From contig JAJNPV010000021.1 in NCBI GenBank assembly GCA_021155195.1, forward strand, positions 1 through 64,000: DNA of 64,000 nucleotides, in the 5' to 3' direction. Positions 1 through 8,770 of this stretch are shown here, one piece after another (position 1 is the stretch's first letter; each line of letters begins with the position of its first letter). A program made the position numbers and the translations under genes. Source of the stretch: Ohtaekwangia sp. (GTDB taxonomy: Bacteria; Bacteroidota; Bacteroidia; Cytophagales; Cyclobacteriaceae). Under the pieces are notes generated by a model. The model searched no databases. It was not told where the DNA came from and saw only the letters and a program-made list of their open reading frames with translations.

Positions 1-358
1 TTTCCCCTGAACCAGCCTCGTAGTTCAGACTCCTTTCGAAATCTCAAACCCTCGGCCTATGTCATTTAATCCTCGGTCCTCATTAATTTTTCATTTTCTC
101 TTTCAATTTCACAATCAAAAGCCTCTTAAAGAATCAACTCAATGGCACCCTCCATCGAGTACCACTGGGTCCGCTATCAATCTCCATTCATTCAAAGAAC
201 GTGTGAATTATACCAAGCGAAAAATGCTTGTTTAAATTCAGTGTGGATTACTCTCCATGTATCTTCTCCAAACCAACCGCTCAGAGTCCCATATTCGTTT
301 TGGGAGTGCAAATGTAGGACTAACCATCGCTTTATGCAAGCTAGGCTGAAAAATATTT
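1..358. other. Intergenic, no gene supported
   Basis: This is the only gene-free stretch longer than 300 bases. The 79-codon plus-strand frame at 142-381 runs into the 3' end of purA, shows no recognisable family and is rejected. No convincing minus-strand frame is present either. The one clear signal is a minus-strand promoter at 309-339 that reads out of the window to the left. Confidence 0.6.
309..339 (-). promoter_or_regulatory. Bacteroidota-type promoter reading leftward
   Basis: Read on the minus strand this is TTG, a 20-nt spacer and TACATTTG, matching the Bacteroidota housekeeping consensus TAnnTTTG with a -33 TTG. It lies just after the purA stop and would start a transcript near 302 heading off the left edge. 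No open frame is seen in the first 300 nt, so it may drive a long leader or an untranslated RNA. Confidence 0.5.
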
Positions 359-1639
359 TTAAACCTTGCCGTTTGACCTAAGGATTGTTTGAGAGCGATC
401 GGGGCCAACGGAAATCAAAGAAATTGGAACACAAAGAGCCTTTTCTAGGAAATTGATGTAAGTCAACAAGTTAGCTGGAACATCCGACTCTGACGTTCCT
501 AAAATAGCCGTATTCCAACCTGGGAGTTCTGTATAAACAGGAATAATTTTCTCATTTACAATTTCGTAAGGCATTATCTCAGTAATCGTGCCATCGCTGA
601 GCTTATAATGAGTACAAATCTTTATTACAGGAAAAGTATTCAACACATCTGCTTTCATCATTAACAACTGAGTAACGCCATTAATCATAATAGAGTACTT
701 TAATGAAGGAAGATCAATCCAGCCACATCTACGAGGTCTTCCTGTGGTGGAACCAAATTCATTTCCTTCTTTTCTCATTCTTTCACCTTCATCATCCATT
801 AGTTCGGTAGGAAATGGTCCACTACCAACCCGCGTGCTATAGGCTTTAAAAATTCCATATACTTCTCCGATACGACTGGGGGCGATTCCCAACCCTGTGC
901 ACGCACCCGCTGTTACTGTGTTAGAACTTGTGACAAATGGGTAGCTTCCAAAATCAATATCAAGAAGAGAACCTTGAGCGCCTTCGGCAAGTACTGTTGA
1001 GTTCTTTTTTAATTCGTCATTAATAAAATATTCGCTGTCAATCAGATTAAACTCCTTCAAAAATGAAATGGCCTCGAAAAATTGAGTCTGCAATTCATTC
1101 CAATCAAATTCAATCGCATGGTTTTTTAAAATCTCAAAATGAATATCTGTAAGCTTTTTAAACTTTGCTTCGAAATTTTTTGATAGCACATCACCTACGC
1201 GCAAGCCCTGACGACCAATTTTATCCTGATAAGAAGGGCCAATGCCTTTTAATGTTGAACCAATTTTTTCATCGCCTTTTGCTTTCTCATACGCCTGATC
1301 GAGCAAGCGATGCGTAGGGACAATGAGGGTAGCTTTTTTTGAAATGAATAGATTGGCTTTAACGTTAAGATTATACTTAGCCAATTTTTCAATTTCAATT
1401 TTGAAAACGATGGGATCTAATACTACTCCATTACCAATGATGTTCCGTGTCTTTTCCCTAAAAATACCAGAAGGTATTTGATGCAAAACGTGCTTAATTC
1501 CATCAAACTCAAGTGTGTGCCCTGCATTGGGACCGCCCTGAAACCGCGCTACCACATCATACTTGGGCGCTAACACATCAACAATCTTACCCTTGCCCTC
1601 ATCGCCCCACTGAAGACCTAACAGAACATCTACTTTCAT
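359..1639 (-). CDS. purA: Adenylosuccinate synthetase
   Basis: PurA joins IMP and aspartate using GTP to give adenylosuccinate, the first committed step of AMP synthesis, in the cytosol. The 426-residue length is normal for the family. The N-terminal GTP-binding signature is intact (LQWGDEGKGK near residue 9), followed by GGPNAGHT, the GSTLKGIGPSYQDKIGR segment near residue 130 and the GRPRRCGW motif near residue 300. It is last in a minus-strand series after the Fur-like and STAS genes, with a 56-nt gap to the STAS gene. Nothing is unusual and the identification is secure. Confidence 0.97.
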   Translation of the reverse strand: MKVDVLLGLQWGDEGKGKIVDVLAPKYDVVARFQGGPNAGHTLEFDGIKHVLHQIPSGIFREKTRNIIGNGVVLDPIVFKIEIEKLAKYNLNVKANLFISKKATLIVPTHRLLDQAYEKAKGDEKIGSTLKGIGPSYQDKIGRQGLRVGDVLSKNFEAKFKKLTDIHFEILKNHAIEFDWNELQTQFFEAISFLKEFNLIDSEYFINDELKKNSTVLAEGAQGSLLDIDFGSYPFVTSSNTVTAGACTGLGIAPSRIGEVYGIFKAYSTRVGSGPFPTELMDDEGERMRKEGNEFGSTTGRPRRCGWIDLPSLKYSIMINGVTQLLMMKADVLNTFPVIKICTHYKLSDGTITEIMPYEIVNEKIIPVYTELPGWNTAILGTSESDVPANLLTYINFLEKALCVPISLISVGPDRSQTILRSNGKV

Positions 1640-1695
1640 CTAAAATTATTTATTTCGCGTGATCCCGATAGTTATCGAGAGCAAAGATTGCAACG

Positions 1696-2031
1696 TTATT
1701 TTTTCTGACTCACTTCCTCTTCCGATTTGATAATCTGAAAAATGGCGTTCAACTTAGTTATTACCAATAATTTATTAACACTTTCGGATGGATTCATTAG
1801 GTATACTTCGCCACCCTTATTCCTAAACTTAGTTAGTATTGTGATAAGAACACCAATGCCACTGCTATTAATATAGCGCAGCTCTGAGATATCGATGATG
1901 CACACTCCTACCTGATGACTGAGTGAATCATTCACCGCTGAAATCAATTGTGTTCCATTATCTTCTCCAATTAAATCTCCTGATATTCTTAATATCAATG
2001 AGTTGCCTTTTATTTCTTGTGCAAAATTCAT
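1696..2031 (-). CDS. STAS-domain protein (anti-sigma factor antagonist type)
   Basis: This is a single-domain STAS protein of 111 residues. The family includes SpoIIAA/RsbV antagonists, which bind anti-sigma kinases when unphosphorylated. The characteristic strand-loop-helix is visible, with VCIIDISELRYI followed by NSSGIG; S56 or S57 is the likely phosphorylation site. The last residues are charged and probably disordered. It lies 36 nt after the Fur-like gene and 56 nt before purA, so probably shares their transcript. No cognate kinase or PP2C phosphatase is encoded in the window, so the partner is unknown. Confidence 0.85.
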   Translation of the reverse strand: MNFAQEIKGNSLILRISGDLIGEDNGTQLISAVNDSLSHQVGVCIIDISELRYINSSGIGVLITILTKFRNKGGEVYLMNPSESVNKLLVITKLNAIFQIIKSEEEVSQKK

Positions 2032-2067
2032 GTGTTAAAATTAATTTTTTAACCCTGAAGGGTCATT

Positions 2068-2532
2068 TCATGACTTTCTATTTTCACAATTCTTTTTAGT
2101 GCACGATGCATACAAAATTAAGGAATGATGCATGACATTAAAATGTAATAATTCTCCTACCGTGCTTTGAATGGTTTGAATTCGTGGATCACAAAATTCC
2201 GTTACCTTATGGCATTCTGTGCAAATCAAATGGTCATGCTGCTTATAACCGTAGGACTTTTCGTATTGTGCCAGGTTTTTGCCGAATTGATGCTTGCTTA
2301 CCAAATCGCACTCAACCAATAAATCAAGGGTATTGTAAACTGTTGCACGACTTACATGATAGTTTTTGTTCTTCATGTTAATGTAAAGTGACTCAACATC
2401 AAAATGACCGCCCAATGAATATATTTCCTCCAGAATTGCATAACGTTCAGGCGTCTTCCTTAGCTCCTTATTTTCCAAATAAGCTGTAAAGATTTGTTTT
2501 ACCTCGTCAAAAACTTTCTGATTCAATACCAT
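2068..2532 (-). CDS. Fur/PerR-family metalloregulator
   Basis: This 154-residue repressor-type protein has an N-terminal winged helix (about 20-85, with SRATVYNTLDLL as recognition helix) and a C-terminal dimerisation and metal domain. The HDHLICTEC segment gives metal-ligand histidines and C104-x2-C107; C144-x4-C149 forms the second half of a structural zinc site. Such proteins control iron, zinc or peroxide genes; which metal is sensed cannot be read here. It has its own promoter at 2549-2580 with a leader of about 10 nt, and is followed by the STAS gene and purA. Confidence 0.92.
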   Translation of the reverse strand: MVLNQKVFDEVKQIFTAYLENKELRKTPERYAILEEIYSLGGHFDVESLYINMKNKNYHVSRATVYNTLDLLVECDLVSKHQFGKNLAQYEKSYGYKQHDHLICTECHKVTEFCDPRIQTIQSTVGELLHFNVMHHSLILYASCTKKNCENRKS

Positions 2533-2548
2533 GATTGGAAATAGATGG

Positions 2549-2580
2549 CAAATATAGTATTTCGATTAAGGGTTGAACAA
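2549..2580 (-). promoter_or_regulatory. Promoter of the Fur-like gene
   Basis: On the minus strand, TTG (2578-2580) is followed after 21 nt by TATATTTG (2549-2556), a full match to TAnnTTTG at proper spacing. The start codon is 17 nt downstream of the -7 element. Confidence 0.6.
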
Positions 2581-2597
2581 GAATAATAGAATTTAAG

Positions 2598-2633
2598 CCT
2601 CACCCTCTCTCCCTTTCCAAACGAGAGAATAAC
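2598..2633. repeat. Fragment of a CCTCACCC/CTCTCCC dispersed repeat
   Basis: The gap between spoT and the Fur-like gene holds CCTCACCCTCTCTCCC and, further on, ACGAGAGAA. This resembles one arm of the inverted-repeat element at 46829-46938. It lies in non-coding sequence only. Confidence 0.35.
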
Positions 2634-2677
2634 TCAGCAAATACCTTAAATAAACTACAATTCATTGTACCTCAAAC

Positions 2678-4897
2678 CTAGTTGCTTCGTGAATCAAATC
2701 TCGAAACTTTTACAACTCCCTCTACTTTTTCAAGTTTGTTAATCAATGTCTCTAAATGCCGGGTATCATTAACGTAAAGCATGATTTCCCCGCTAAAAAT
2801 ACCTTGGTCCGTTTTAAATGAAAGCGAGCTCATATTTACTTTCAACTCTTCAGAAATAACTTTTGAAACATCGTTTATCAAACCAACCCGATCGGTGCCA
2901 ATAACTTTTAATCCCGTAAGGAAAGCTACCTCATGCTGTGACGTCCATTTTGCTTTGATAACTCTGTTGCCATGGTTGGCCAATAATTCTGTTGCATTGG
3001 GGCAGGTTGTGCGATGAATTTTAATTCCTTCATTAACCGTTACGAAACCAAAAACTTCATCGCCAGGTATTGGCGTACAGCATTTAGCGAGTTTATACTC
3101 CACTACATCCATATCTTCACCAATCAACAGTGTGTCTTCAAGCCGACCCTTTGTTTTGTTGATTTCCCGTTCAATTGCTTTTACATCTTGAGATTCTGAA
3201 TGAGGTTTATTTTTAAGTGGCGAAGGTGGCTTGAAGTCTTTAAATCGTTTTAAGTCATTTGCTGTTATCAAACCCTTTCCAATCCGGAAGTGTAGTTCAA
3301 ACTGCGAGGGCACATTAAAATAGGCACGCATCTGCTCAAACACCCGGCTGTTTCCATCAATTTTTAATTGCTTGAGCTTTCTTGTGAGCACCTCTTTACC
3401 TTCATCAACCAGGAATCGTTTATTCTCCTTTAAGAGCTCTTTAATTTTTGATTTGGCCTTAGGGCTTATTACAAATCGTAACCAATCCTCATTTGGTTTT
3501 TGTTTGGATGAGGTCAGTATTTCAATCTGATCTCCATTTTTCAACAAGTGATTTATTGGAACCAGTTTTTGATTCACCTTTGCGCCAATGCATTTTGCAC
3601 CAATATCTGTATGTATGTCAAATGCAAAATCAAGGGCTGTAGCACCGATGGGTAATGTCTTTAATTCACCTTTAGGTGTAAATACAAAAACCTCTTCATT
3701 AAATAGATTTCCACGAAAGTCGTCAACAAATTCAAGAGCTGATAAGTCCTGCTTTTCCAGTAAATCGCGAACTTTAACCAGCCATTTTTCAAGATTCGAT
3801 TCATGACTGGATACACTGTCTTTGTATTTCCAATGCGCGGCATATCCTTTTTCAGCAATTTCATCCATTCGCTTCGTGCGAATCTGAACCTCAACCCACT
3901 GGCCATTTTTAGCCATTACGGTTGTGTGCAGCGATTCGTATCCATTTCCCTTTGGCGTGCTAATCCAATCGCGAAGCCGATCTGGATTTGGCGTGTAGTA
4001 ATCCGTAACAATTGAATATACCTGCCAGCAAAAAGATTTTTCCTGTTCAATTGGGGTTTCTAATATTAATCTAACCGCAAACAAGTCAAAAACCTCCTCG
4101 AAAGGAATGTTCTGCTTTCGCATTTTGCTATAGATAGAAAATATTGACTTAGGCCGGCTCTTAATTTCATATTCGATATTCAATTTGTCCAACTCCTCTT
4201 TCAGCGGCTGAACAAACTGCTTGATGAATTTATTTCTTGAGGCTCGACTCTCGTCAATCTTATCTGAAATCTCCTGATAAACCGGTTGATCGGTGAATCG
4301 TAAATATAAATCCTCCAGTTCCGTTTTTATTGCGTTAAGCCCTAAGCGATGAGCCAGTGGAGCATATAAATAAATTGTTTCGGAGGAAACCCGAAGTTGC
4401 TTGTTGCGCGGCATGCTTTCCAGCGTGCGCATGTTATGCAATCGATCAGCCAATTTTATAAGAATTACTCTTACATCCTCCGAAAGGGTAAAGAGCATTT
4501 TACGAAAGTTCTCAGCTTGCGCAGATGAGCCGTACTCAAAAGCACCCTTAATCTTAGTTAAGCCATCTACAATTTTGGTAGTTTTTTTCCCGAAAAGGCG
4601 TTCAATATCCTTTAATTGAATATCGGTGTCCTCAACCACATCGTGCAATAGAGCAGCAATTATGGACGTAGTACCCAGGCCAATTTCCTGAACACAAATT
4701 TCGGCTACAGACAGAGGATGGAAAATGTACGGCTCGCCTGACTTTCTGCGCATGTCCTTGTGCGCCTCCATGGCCATGGTAAAGGCCCGTTTTATCAATT
4801 TAGCATCGCCTTCCTTAAGTACGGGCTTTGCCTGACGCAACAACCTGCGGTAGCGCCCAATTATCTCCTTTTTCTCTACAACTTCGTCAATTACCAC
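2678..4897 (-). CDS. spoT: RelA/SpoT-family (p)ppGpp synthetase/hydrolase
   Basis: This is a full-length 739-residue RSH enzyme that makes and breaks (p)ppGpp for the stringent response. In order it has an HD hydrolase domain (about 35-180, with the intact LLHDVVEDT motif), a synthetase domain (about 230-370, with the PKGNGYESLHTTV segment), a TGS domain (about 400-460, starting VFVFTPKGELKTLP), a helical/conserved-cysteine region (YKLAKCCTPIPGD) and a C-terminal ACT domain (about 665-739). Intact HDxxED argues for working hydrolysis, so a bifunctional enzyme. It is transcribed away from the tRNA-Leu gene. Confidence 0.96.
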   Translation of the reverse strand: MVIDEVVEKKEIIGRYRRLLRQAKPVLKEGDAKLIKRAFTMAMEAHKDMRRKSGEPYIFHPLSVAEICVQEIGLGTTSIIAALLHDVVEDTDIQLKDIERLFGKKTTKIVDGLTKIKGAFEYGSSAQAENFRKMLFTLSEDVRVILIKLADRLHNMRTLESMPRNKQLRVSSETIYLYAPLAHRLGLNAIKTELEDLYLRFTDQPVYQEISDKIDESRASRNKFIKQFVQPLKEELDKLNIEYEIKSRPKSIFSIYSKMRKQNIPFEEVFDLFAVRLILETPIEQEKSFCWQVYSIVTDYYTPNPDRLRDWISTPKGNGYESLHTTVMAKNGQWVEVQIRTKRMDEIAEKGYAAHWKYKDSVSSHESNLEKWLVKVRDLLEKQDLSALEFVDDFRGNLFNEEVFVFTPKGELKTLPIGATALDFAFDIHTDIGAKCIGAKVNQKLVPINHLLKNGDQIEILTSSKQKPNEDWLRFVISPKAKSKIKELLKENKRFLVDEGKEVLTRKLKQLKIDGNSRVFEQMRAYFNVPSQFELHFRIGKGLITANDLKRFKDFKPPSPLKNKPHSESQDVKAIEREINKTKGRLEDTLLIGEDMDVVEYKLAKCCTPIPGDEVFGFVTVNEGIKIHRTTCPNATELLANHGNRVIKAKWTSQHEVAFLTGLKVIGTDRVGLINDVSKVISEELKVNMSSLSFKTDQGIFSGEIMLYVNDTRHLETLINKLEKVEGVVKVSRFDSRSN

Positions 4898-4958
4898 GTA
4901 CCTGAAAATTTTAAAAACCGATTTTTATAACTTGCCTTTAATCATAACGAATAATCCC

Positions 4959-4966
4959 TAAATTTG
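4959..4966 (+). promoter_or_regulatory. -7 element upstream of tRNA-Leu
   Basis: TAAATTTG matches TAnnTTTG and would start transcription about 45 nt before the mature tRNA. A TTG at 4932-4934 is 24 nt upstream, a little long for the -33 box. Confidence 0.45.
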
Positions 4967-5016
4967 CACTCCCTTTGACAAAAAAGGCCGATTTTTTAAT
5001 TCAAGGGGCTGTTTAT

Positions 5017-5098
5017 GCGGATGTGGCGTAATTGGCAGCCGCGCCAGACTTAGGATCTGGTGCCGCAAGGCGTGGGGGTTCGAGTCCCTTCATCCGCA
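5017..5098 (+). tRNA. tRNA-Leu (anticodon UAG)
   Basis: The 82-nt class II cloverleaf has acceptor arms GCGGATG and CATCCGC with discriminator A, an anticodon stem CCAGA/TCTGG with loop CTTAGGA (anticodon TAG at 5051-5053), a long variable arm GTGCCGCAAGGCGT, and a T loop with GGTTCGAGTCC. The sequence continues CA, so the 3' CCA is not fully encoded and must be added. It decodes CUA and other CUN leucine codons. Confidence 0.95.
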
Positions 5099-5108
5099 CA
5101 AAAACTTT

Positions 5109-5150
5109 GAACCCTCCGGCCGGTGATGAAAATTACCGACAGGAGGGTTC
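5109..5150 (+). terminator. Terminator hairpin after tRNA-Leu
   Basis: GAACCCTCC (5109-5117) pairs perfectly with GGAGGGTTC (5142-5150), and an inner GGTGAT/ATTACC pairing extends the structure. It separates the tRNA from the trigger-factor gene. Confidence 0.65.
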
Positions 5151-5209
5151 ATTAATTCTTACCGCTGCAAGCGTGTAAAAAGAACGTAAAACCTTAAAAC
5201 ACAATAGCC

Positions 5210-6559
5210 TTGAATATCACATTAGACAAACAAAGTGCAACTGACGGTTTGATTAAAGTTATACTAACCGAAAGTGATTATCAACCCAAAGTGGAAGAAA
5301 AGGTAAAAGACTTTGCCCGTAAGGCAAACATAAAGGGATTTCGTCAGGGCAAAGTTCCTTCTGGCGTAATCAAAAAAATGTACGGTAAGTCCATTTTGGT
5401 TGAAGAAGTAAACCACTTGGTTTCTCATTCTGTTTCAGACTATATCCGTGATCAAAAACTTCGCATTTTGGGTGATCCGATGCCAAATCAAGAAAAGGCT
5501 TACACCATTGATTGGGATTCGCAAAAAGATTTTGAATTTGAATTTCAAATTGGATTGGTAGAAGATTTTTCGGTTGATCTTTCTAAGAAAGCAAAAGTAA
5601 AATCGCACCCTATTGAAGTTGATCAAACCGTGATTGACGAAACGTTAACGGATTTAAAAAACAGATTCGGTAATGTTACTTACCCTGAAGTAAGTGAAGC
5701 TGGTAATAATTTGTTTGGTGAGATTTCACTCGTTGGTCAGGAGGATAAAAAGAGTTCTTACATCGCCATTGAAAAAGTTTCCAAAAAGGAACAGAAAAAA
5801 TTTATAGGTCTTAAGAAGGAGGACGTTGTTGAATTCGATATTGAAAAAACATTTGTTGATGCTGCGGCTATTGGTCAGGCTTTGAATATCTCCGAAGAAG
5901 AAGCAAAACAAGCCAAGGGTACTTACTCTTTTAAAGTAACTACTATTAGCCAAACAGAACCTGCCACTGTTAATCAGGAGTTTTTTGACAAAGTATTTGG
6001 CAAAGATGTAGTGAAAGATGAAACCGAGTTTTTAGAAAAAGTAAAATCAACCATTGGCGAAAATTACAATCGCGAAAGCGATCATTTATTAAGCCATGAG
6101 ATTCAACATTACTATGTTGATAACACAAAAATCAGCATGCCTGAAACGTTTCTTAAAAACTGGCTGAAAAACAGCAGTAACGGACAGGTGACTGACGACA
6201 TCCTTGAAAAAGAATTTAATGCGTATAAGGATTCTCTTAAATGGGATTTGATTAAAAATAAAATAGCTGAAGAAAAAGAAATAAAAGTTGAAGGTGACGA
6301 AGTGCGCGAAAAGGCAAAGCAGCAAATTGTGGAGCAATTTGGTGGTGCCGCCATTGCTGCTCAGCTTGGTGATAAATTGAATGACATTGCCAACAACTTC
6401 CTATCGGGGCAGGATGGTAAGGGCGAGAACTTCATGAAGATCTATAACCAACTGCGTGAAGAAAAAATCATGAAGGTGATTAAAGATTCAATTACCATCG
6501 ATGAGAAGAAAGTAACGCTGGACGAGTTCAAAAAAATAGCTGAGGGGCATCGCCACTAG
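5210..6559 (+). CDS. tig: Trigger factor (ribosome-associated chaperone)
   Basis: Trigger factor binds the ribosome exit tunnel through L23 and shields new chains. The ribosome-binding tail is visible near residue 40 as KGFRQGKVP, matching the family's GFRxGKxP signature. The central PPIase-like region (about 150-245) is poorly conserved, as is usual in Bacteroidota, and the C-terminal helical arms follow to residue 449. The start is TTG at 5210: no ATG fits upstream and the protein opens with the expected M-x-ITLDK. It is followed by a hairpin terminator and then clpP/clpX, the common tig-clpP-clpX order. Confidence 0.95.
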   Translation: MNITLDKQSATDGLIKVILTESDYQPKVEEKVKDFARKANIKGFRQGKVPSGVIKKMYGKSILVEEVNHLVSHSVSDYIRDQKLRILGDPMPNQEKAYTIDWDSQKDFEFEFQIGLVEDFSVDLSKKAKVKSHPIEVDQTVIDETLTDLKNRFGNVTYPEVSEAGNNLFGEISLVGQEDKKSSYIAIEKVSKKEQKKFIGLKKEDVVEFDIEKTFVDAAAIGQALNISEEEAKQAKGTYSFKVTTISQTEPATVNQEFFDKVFGKDVVKDETEFLEKVKSTIGENYNRESDHLLSHEIQHYYVDNTKISMPETFLKNWLKNSSNGQVTDDILEKEFNAYKDSLKWDLIKNKIAEEKEIKVEGDEVREKAKQQIVEQFGGAAIAAQLGDKLNDIANNFLSGQDGKGENFMKIYNQLREEKIMKVIKDSITIDEKKVTLDEFKKIAEGHRH

Positions 6560-6597
6560 GTAAGAACTATAATTAAACCAAACTGGTTTAGTAAGGG

Positions 6598-6625
6598 AGC
6601 CCTGTTTTTTGATGGGGCTTTTTTA
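6598..6625 (+). terminator. Rho-independent terminator of tig
   Basis: AGCCC (6598-6602) and GGGCT (6615-6619) form a short stem around a T-rich loop, followed directly by a T run (CTTTTTTATT). Confidence 0.7.
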
Positions 6626-6710
6626 TTGACTTTTTCTTAGTAACATTGACAAGAAAACAATAAAGGAGTTCCAAAAACGACTTAATTAAGAACTGTAAAC
6701 TATTATATCT

Positions 6711-7406
6711 ATGTCACAATCAAACGAATTCAGAAAATATGCCGTCAATCACTTAGGCATGAGCGGCAATTCTCTAGACAGCTATGCCAAGTACATGAAC
6801 GAAATGACGCACACCGTTACTGGTATGACACCCAACGTTGTGGAAGAGCGTCAAATGCGGGCAACCGTTATTGACGTATTCTCAAGGCTGATGGCCGATC
6901 GGATTATCTTTTTCGGCACTGCAGTGGATGATTATGTTGCTAACGTAATCACAGCCCAACTTCTTTTCTTAGAATCTTCTGATCCGAAAAAAGATATTAT
7001 TATGTATGTGAATAGTCCGGGTGGCTCAGTGTATGCTGGCTTGGGTATCTACGATACAATGCAATATGTAAACCCAGACGTTGCCACAATTTGTACAGGT
7101 ATGGCGGCTTCCATGGGGGCTGTGTTGTTGGCAGCAGGTGCAAATAAAAAGAGGTCGGCACTTCCCCACTCGCGCATTATGATTCACCAGCCATCGGCAG
7201 GAATGCAAGGAACTTCACGAGATATGGAAATTTCCTTAAAGCAGACACTTGAACTCCGTCAGGATTTGTACACTATTTTGGCTAATCACAGTGGACAGAC
7301 ATTCGAAAAAATTGACAAAGATTCTGATCGAGACTATTGGATGCGCGCAAAAGAGGCGAAAGAGTATGGCCTAATTGACGAAGTATTGGAGAGAAATAAG
7401 AAATAA
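6711..7406 (+). CDS. clpP: ATP-dependent Clp protease proteolytic subunit
   Basis: This is the 231-residue serine peptidase that forms the Clp degradation barrel. The catalytic triad is readable: S134 in GMAASMGA, H159 in RIMIHQPS and D208 in the DRDYW segment. The NSPGGSVYAGLGIYD substrate-binding stretch is intact. The N-terminus is about 30 residues longer than E. coli ClpP, typical for Bacteroidota and probably a propeptide. clpX follows after 117 nt with its own promoter-like element. Confidence 0.97.
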   Translation: MSQSNEFRKYAVNHLGMSGNSLDSYAKYMNEMTHTVTGMTPNVVEERQMRATVIDVFSRLMADRIIFFGTAVDDYVANVITAQLLFLESSDPKKDIIMYVNSPGGSVYAGLGIYDTMQYVNPDVATICTGMAASMGAVLLAAGANKKRSALPHSRIMIHQPSAGMQGTSRDMEISLKQTLELRQDLYTILANHSGQTFEKIDKDSDRDYWMRAKEAKEYGLIDEVLERNKK

Positions 7407-7456
7407 TTGACGCTAAATAGCCAATGGATCGATAGGCCAATGTGCCAATTAATCAA

Positions 7457-7464
7457 TACATTTG
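7457..7464 (+). promoter_or_regulatory. -7 element upstream of clpX
   Basis: TACATTTG matches TAnnTTTG and lies 60 nt before the clpX start. No clear TTG sits at the right distance upstream. The surrounding gap contains short degenerate repeats of CAATxxATCGATA type. Confidence 0.4.
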
Positions 7465-7523
7465 TAAGTCTGTATTAATCAAATCATCGGCATATCGATA
7501 CATTGACAATCGACTAATTCATT

Positions 7524-8759
7524 ATGGCTGAAGTTACTTGCTCATTCTGTGGTAGAAACAAAAAAGATGTTGATCTGATGATCTCGGGTATTCATGCGCA
7601 TATCTGCGACAAATGCGTAACTCAGGCTAGCCAGATTTTACAGGAAGAGAAGAAAAATAAAGTCGAAGCCGGAACACTACCGAATTTCAAGTTGGTAAAA
7701 CCGCGTGAGATCAAGAAATTTTTAGATGAGTATGTGATTGGACAAGACGAAGCCAAGCGCGTTATGTCTGTTGCCGTTTACAATCACTATAAAAGGCTGA
7801 TGCAGCGCAAAATCGAGAATGATATTACGATTGAAAAATCCAATATCATTATGGTAGGCGAAACCGGAACAGGTAAGACATATTTAGCCAAGACATTAGC
7901 CAAAATTCTTCAAGTACCATTTTGTATAGCCGATGCTACCGTGCTTACCGAGGCAGGTTATGTTGGCGAAGATGTTGAAAGTATTTTAACCCGTTTATTG
8001 CAAGCTGCCGATTATAATACTGAAGCTGCTGAACGTGGAATCGTCTATATTGACGAAATCGATAAAATTGCCCGCAAGTCTGATAATCCTTCTATTACAC
8101 GCGATGTAAGTGGTGAAGGTGTACAGCAAGCCTTGTTAAAACTTTTGGAAGGAACATCTGTAAACGTGCCCCCACAAGGCGGACGTAAGCACCCTGATCA
8201 AAAAATGATTACGGTTAATACAGAAAATATTTTATTTATCTGCGGAGGTGCTTTTGAAGGAATATCGCGCCTGATTGGAAAGCGATTGAATACGCAACCG
8301 TTAGGATTTACAGCTTCTGCAAACAGCTTAAGCCCTGCGGAATTTGATAAAGACAATTTGCTTCAATTTGTTTCTGCACAAGATTTAAAAACGTTTGGTC
8401 TAATACCAGAATTAATTGGGCGCTTGCCTGTAGTCTCTTTCCTAAATCCATTGGATCACGATGCGCTTCGCAAAATATTAACAGAGCCCAAAAATGCATT
8501 GATCAAACAATACAAGCGGCTTTTTGAAATGGAAGAAATAACCATTGAGTTTAAAGATGGCGCACTTGATTTTATTGTTGAAAAAGCGGTTGACTTTAAA
8601 TTAGGCGCCCGTGGTTTGCGGTCGATCTGCGAGGCTATTGTTAACGATGCAATGTTCGAATTACCTTCAGACAAAACAACGGATCGCCTGGTGATCAATC
8701 GCGCTTACGCGGAAGAAAAATTCAACAAATCGCATTACAGTAAGTTAAAGGTAGCGTAA
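7524..8759 (+). CDS. clpX: ATP-dependent Clp protease ATP-binding subunit
   Basis: ClpX is the AAA+ unfoldase that feeds substrates to ClpP. The zinc-binding domain has C6, C9, C28 and C31. Walker A is GETGTGKT (112-119), the pore loop GYVGEDVES follows, and Walker B is VYIDEIDKIA near residue 175. The sensor-2 region GARGLRS is present near residue 358. The 411-residue length and arrangement next to clpP are standard. It is convergent with lpxB, with 11 nt between the stop codons. Confidence 0.97.
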   Translation: MAEVTCSFCGRNKKDVDLMISGIHAHICDKCVTQASQILQEEKKNKVEAGTLPNFKLVKPREIKKFLDEYVIGQDEAKRVMSVAVYNHYKRLMQRKIENDITIEKSNIIMVGETGTGKTYLAKTLAKILQVPFCIADATVLTEAGYVGEDVESILTRLLQAADYNTEAAERGIVYIDEIDKIARKSDNPSITRDVSGEGVQQALLKLLEGTSVNVPPQGGRKHPDQKMITVNTENILFICGGAFEGISRLIGKRLNTQPLGFTASANSLSPAEFDKDNLLQFVSAQDLKTFGLIPELIGRLPVVSFLNPLDHDALRKILTEPKNALIKQYKRLFEMEEITIEFKDGALDFIVEKAVDFKLGARGLRSICEAIVNDAMFELPSDKTTDRLVINRAYAEEKFNKSHYSKLKVA

Positions 8760-8770
8760 CTTCTGCTTCC

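Noticed and set aside
142..381. 79-codon plus-strand frame at the left end
   Set aside because: It runs into the antisense 3' end of purA, has no family resemblance or signal, and lies in an otherwise non-coding gap.
2678..4897. RelA/SpoT protein as the nucleotide-second-messenger source for the STING protein
   Set aside because: It shares the nucleotidyltransferase superfamily with CD-NTases, but all motifs are those of a (p)ppGpp enzyme and the gene is 26 kb away. No evidence links it to cyclic dinucleotides.
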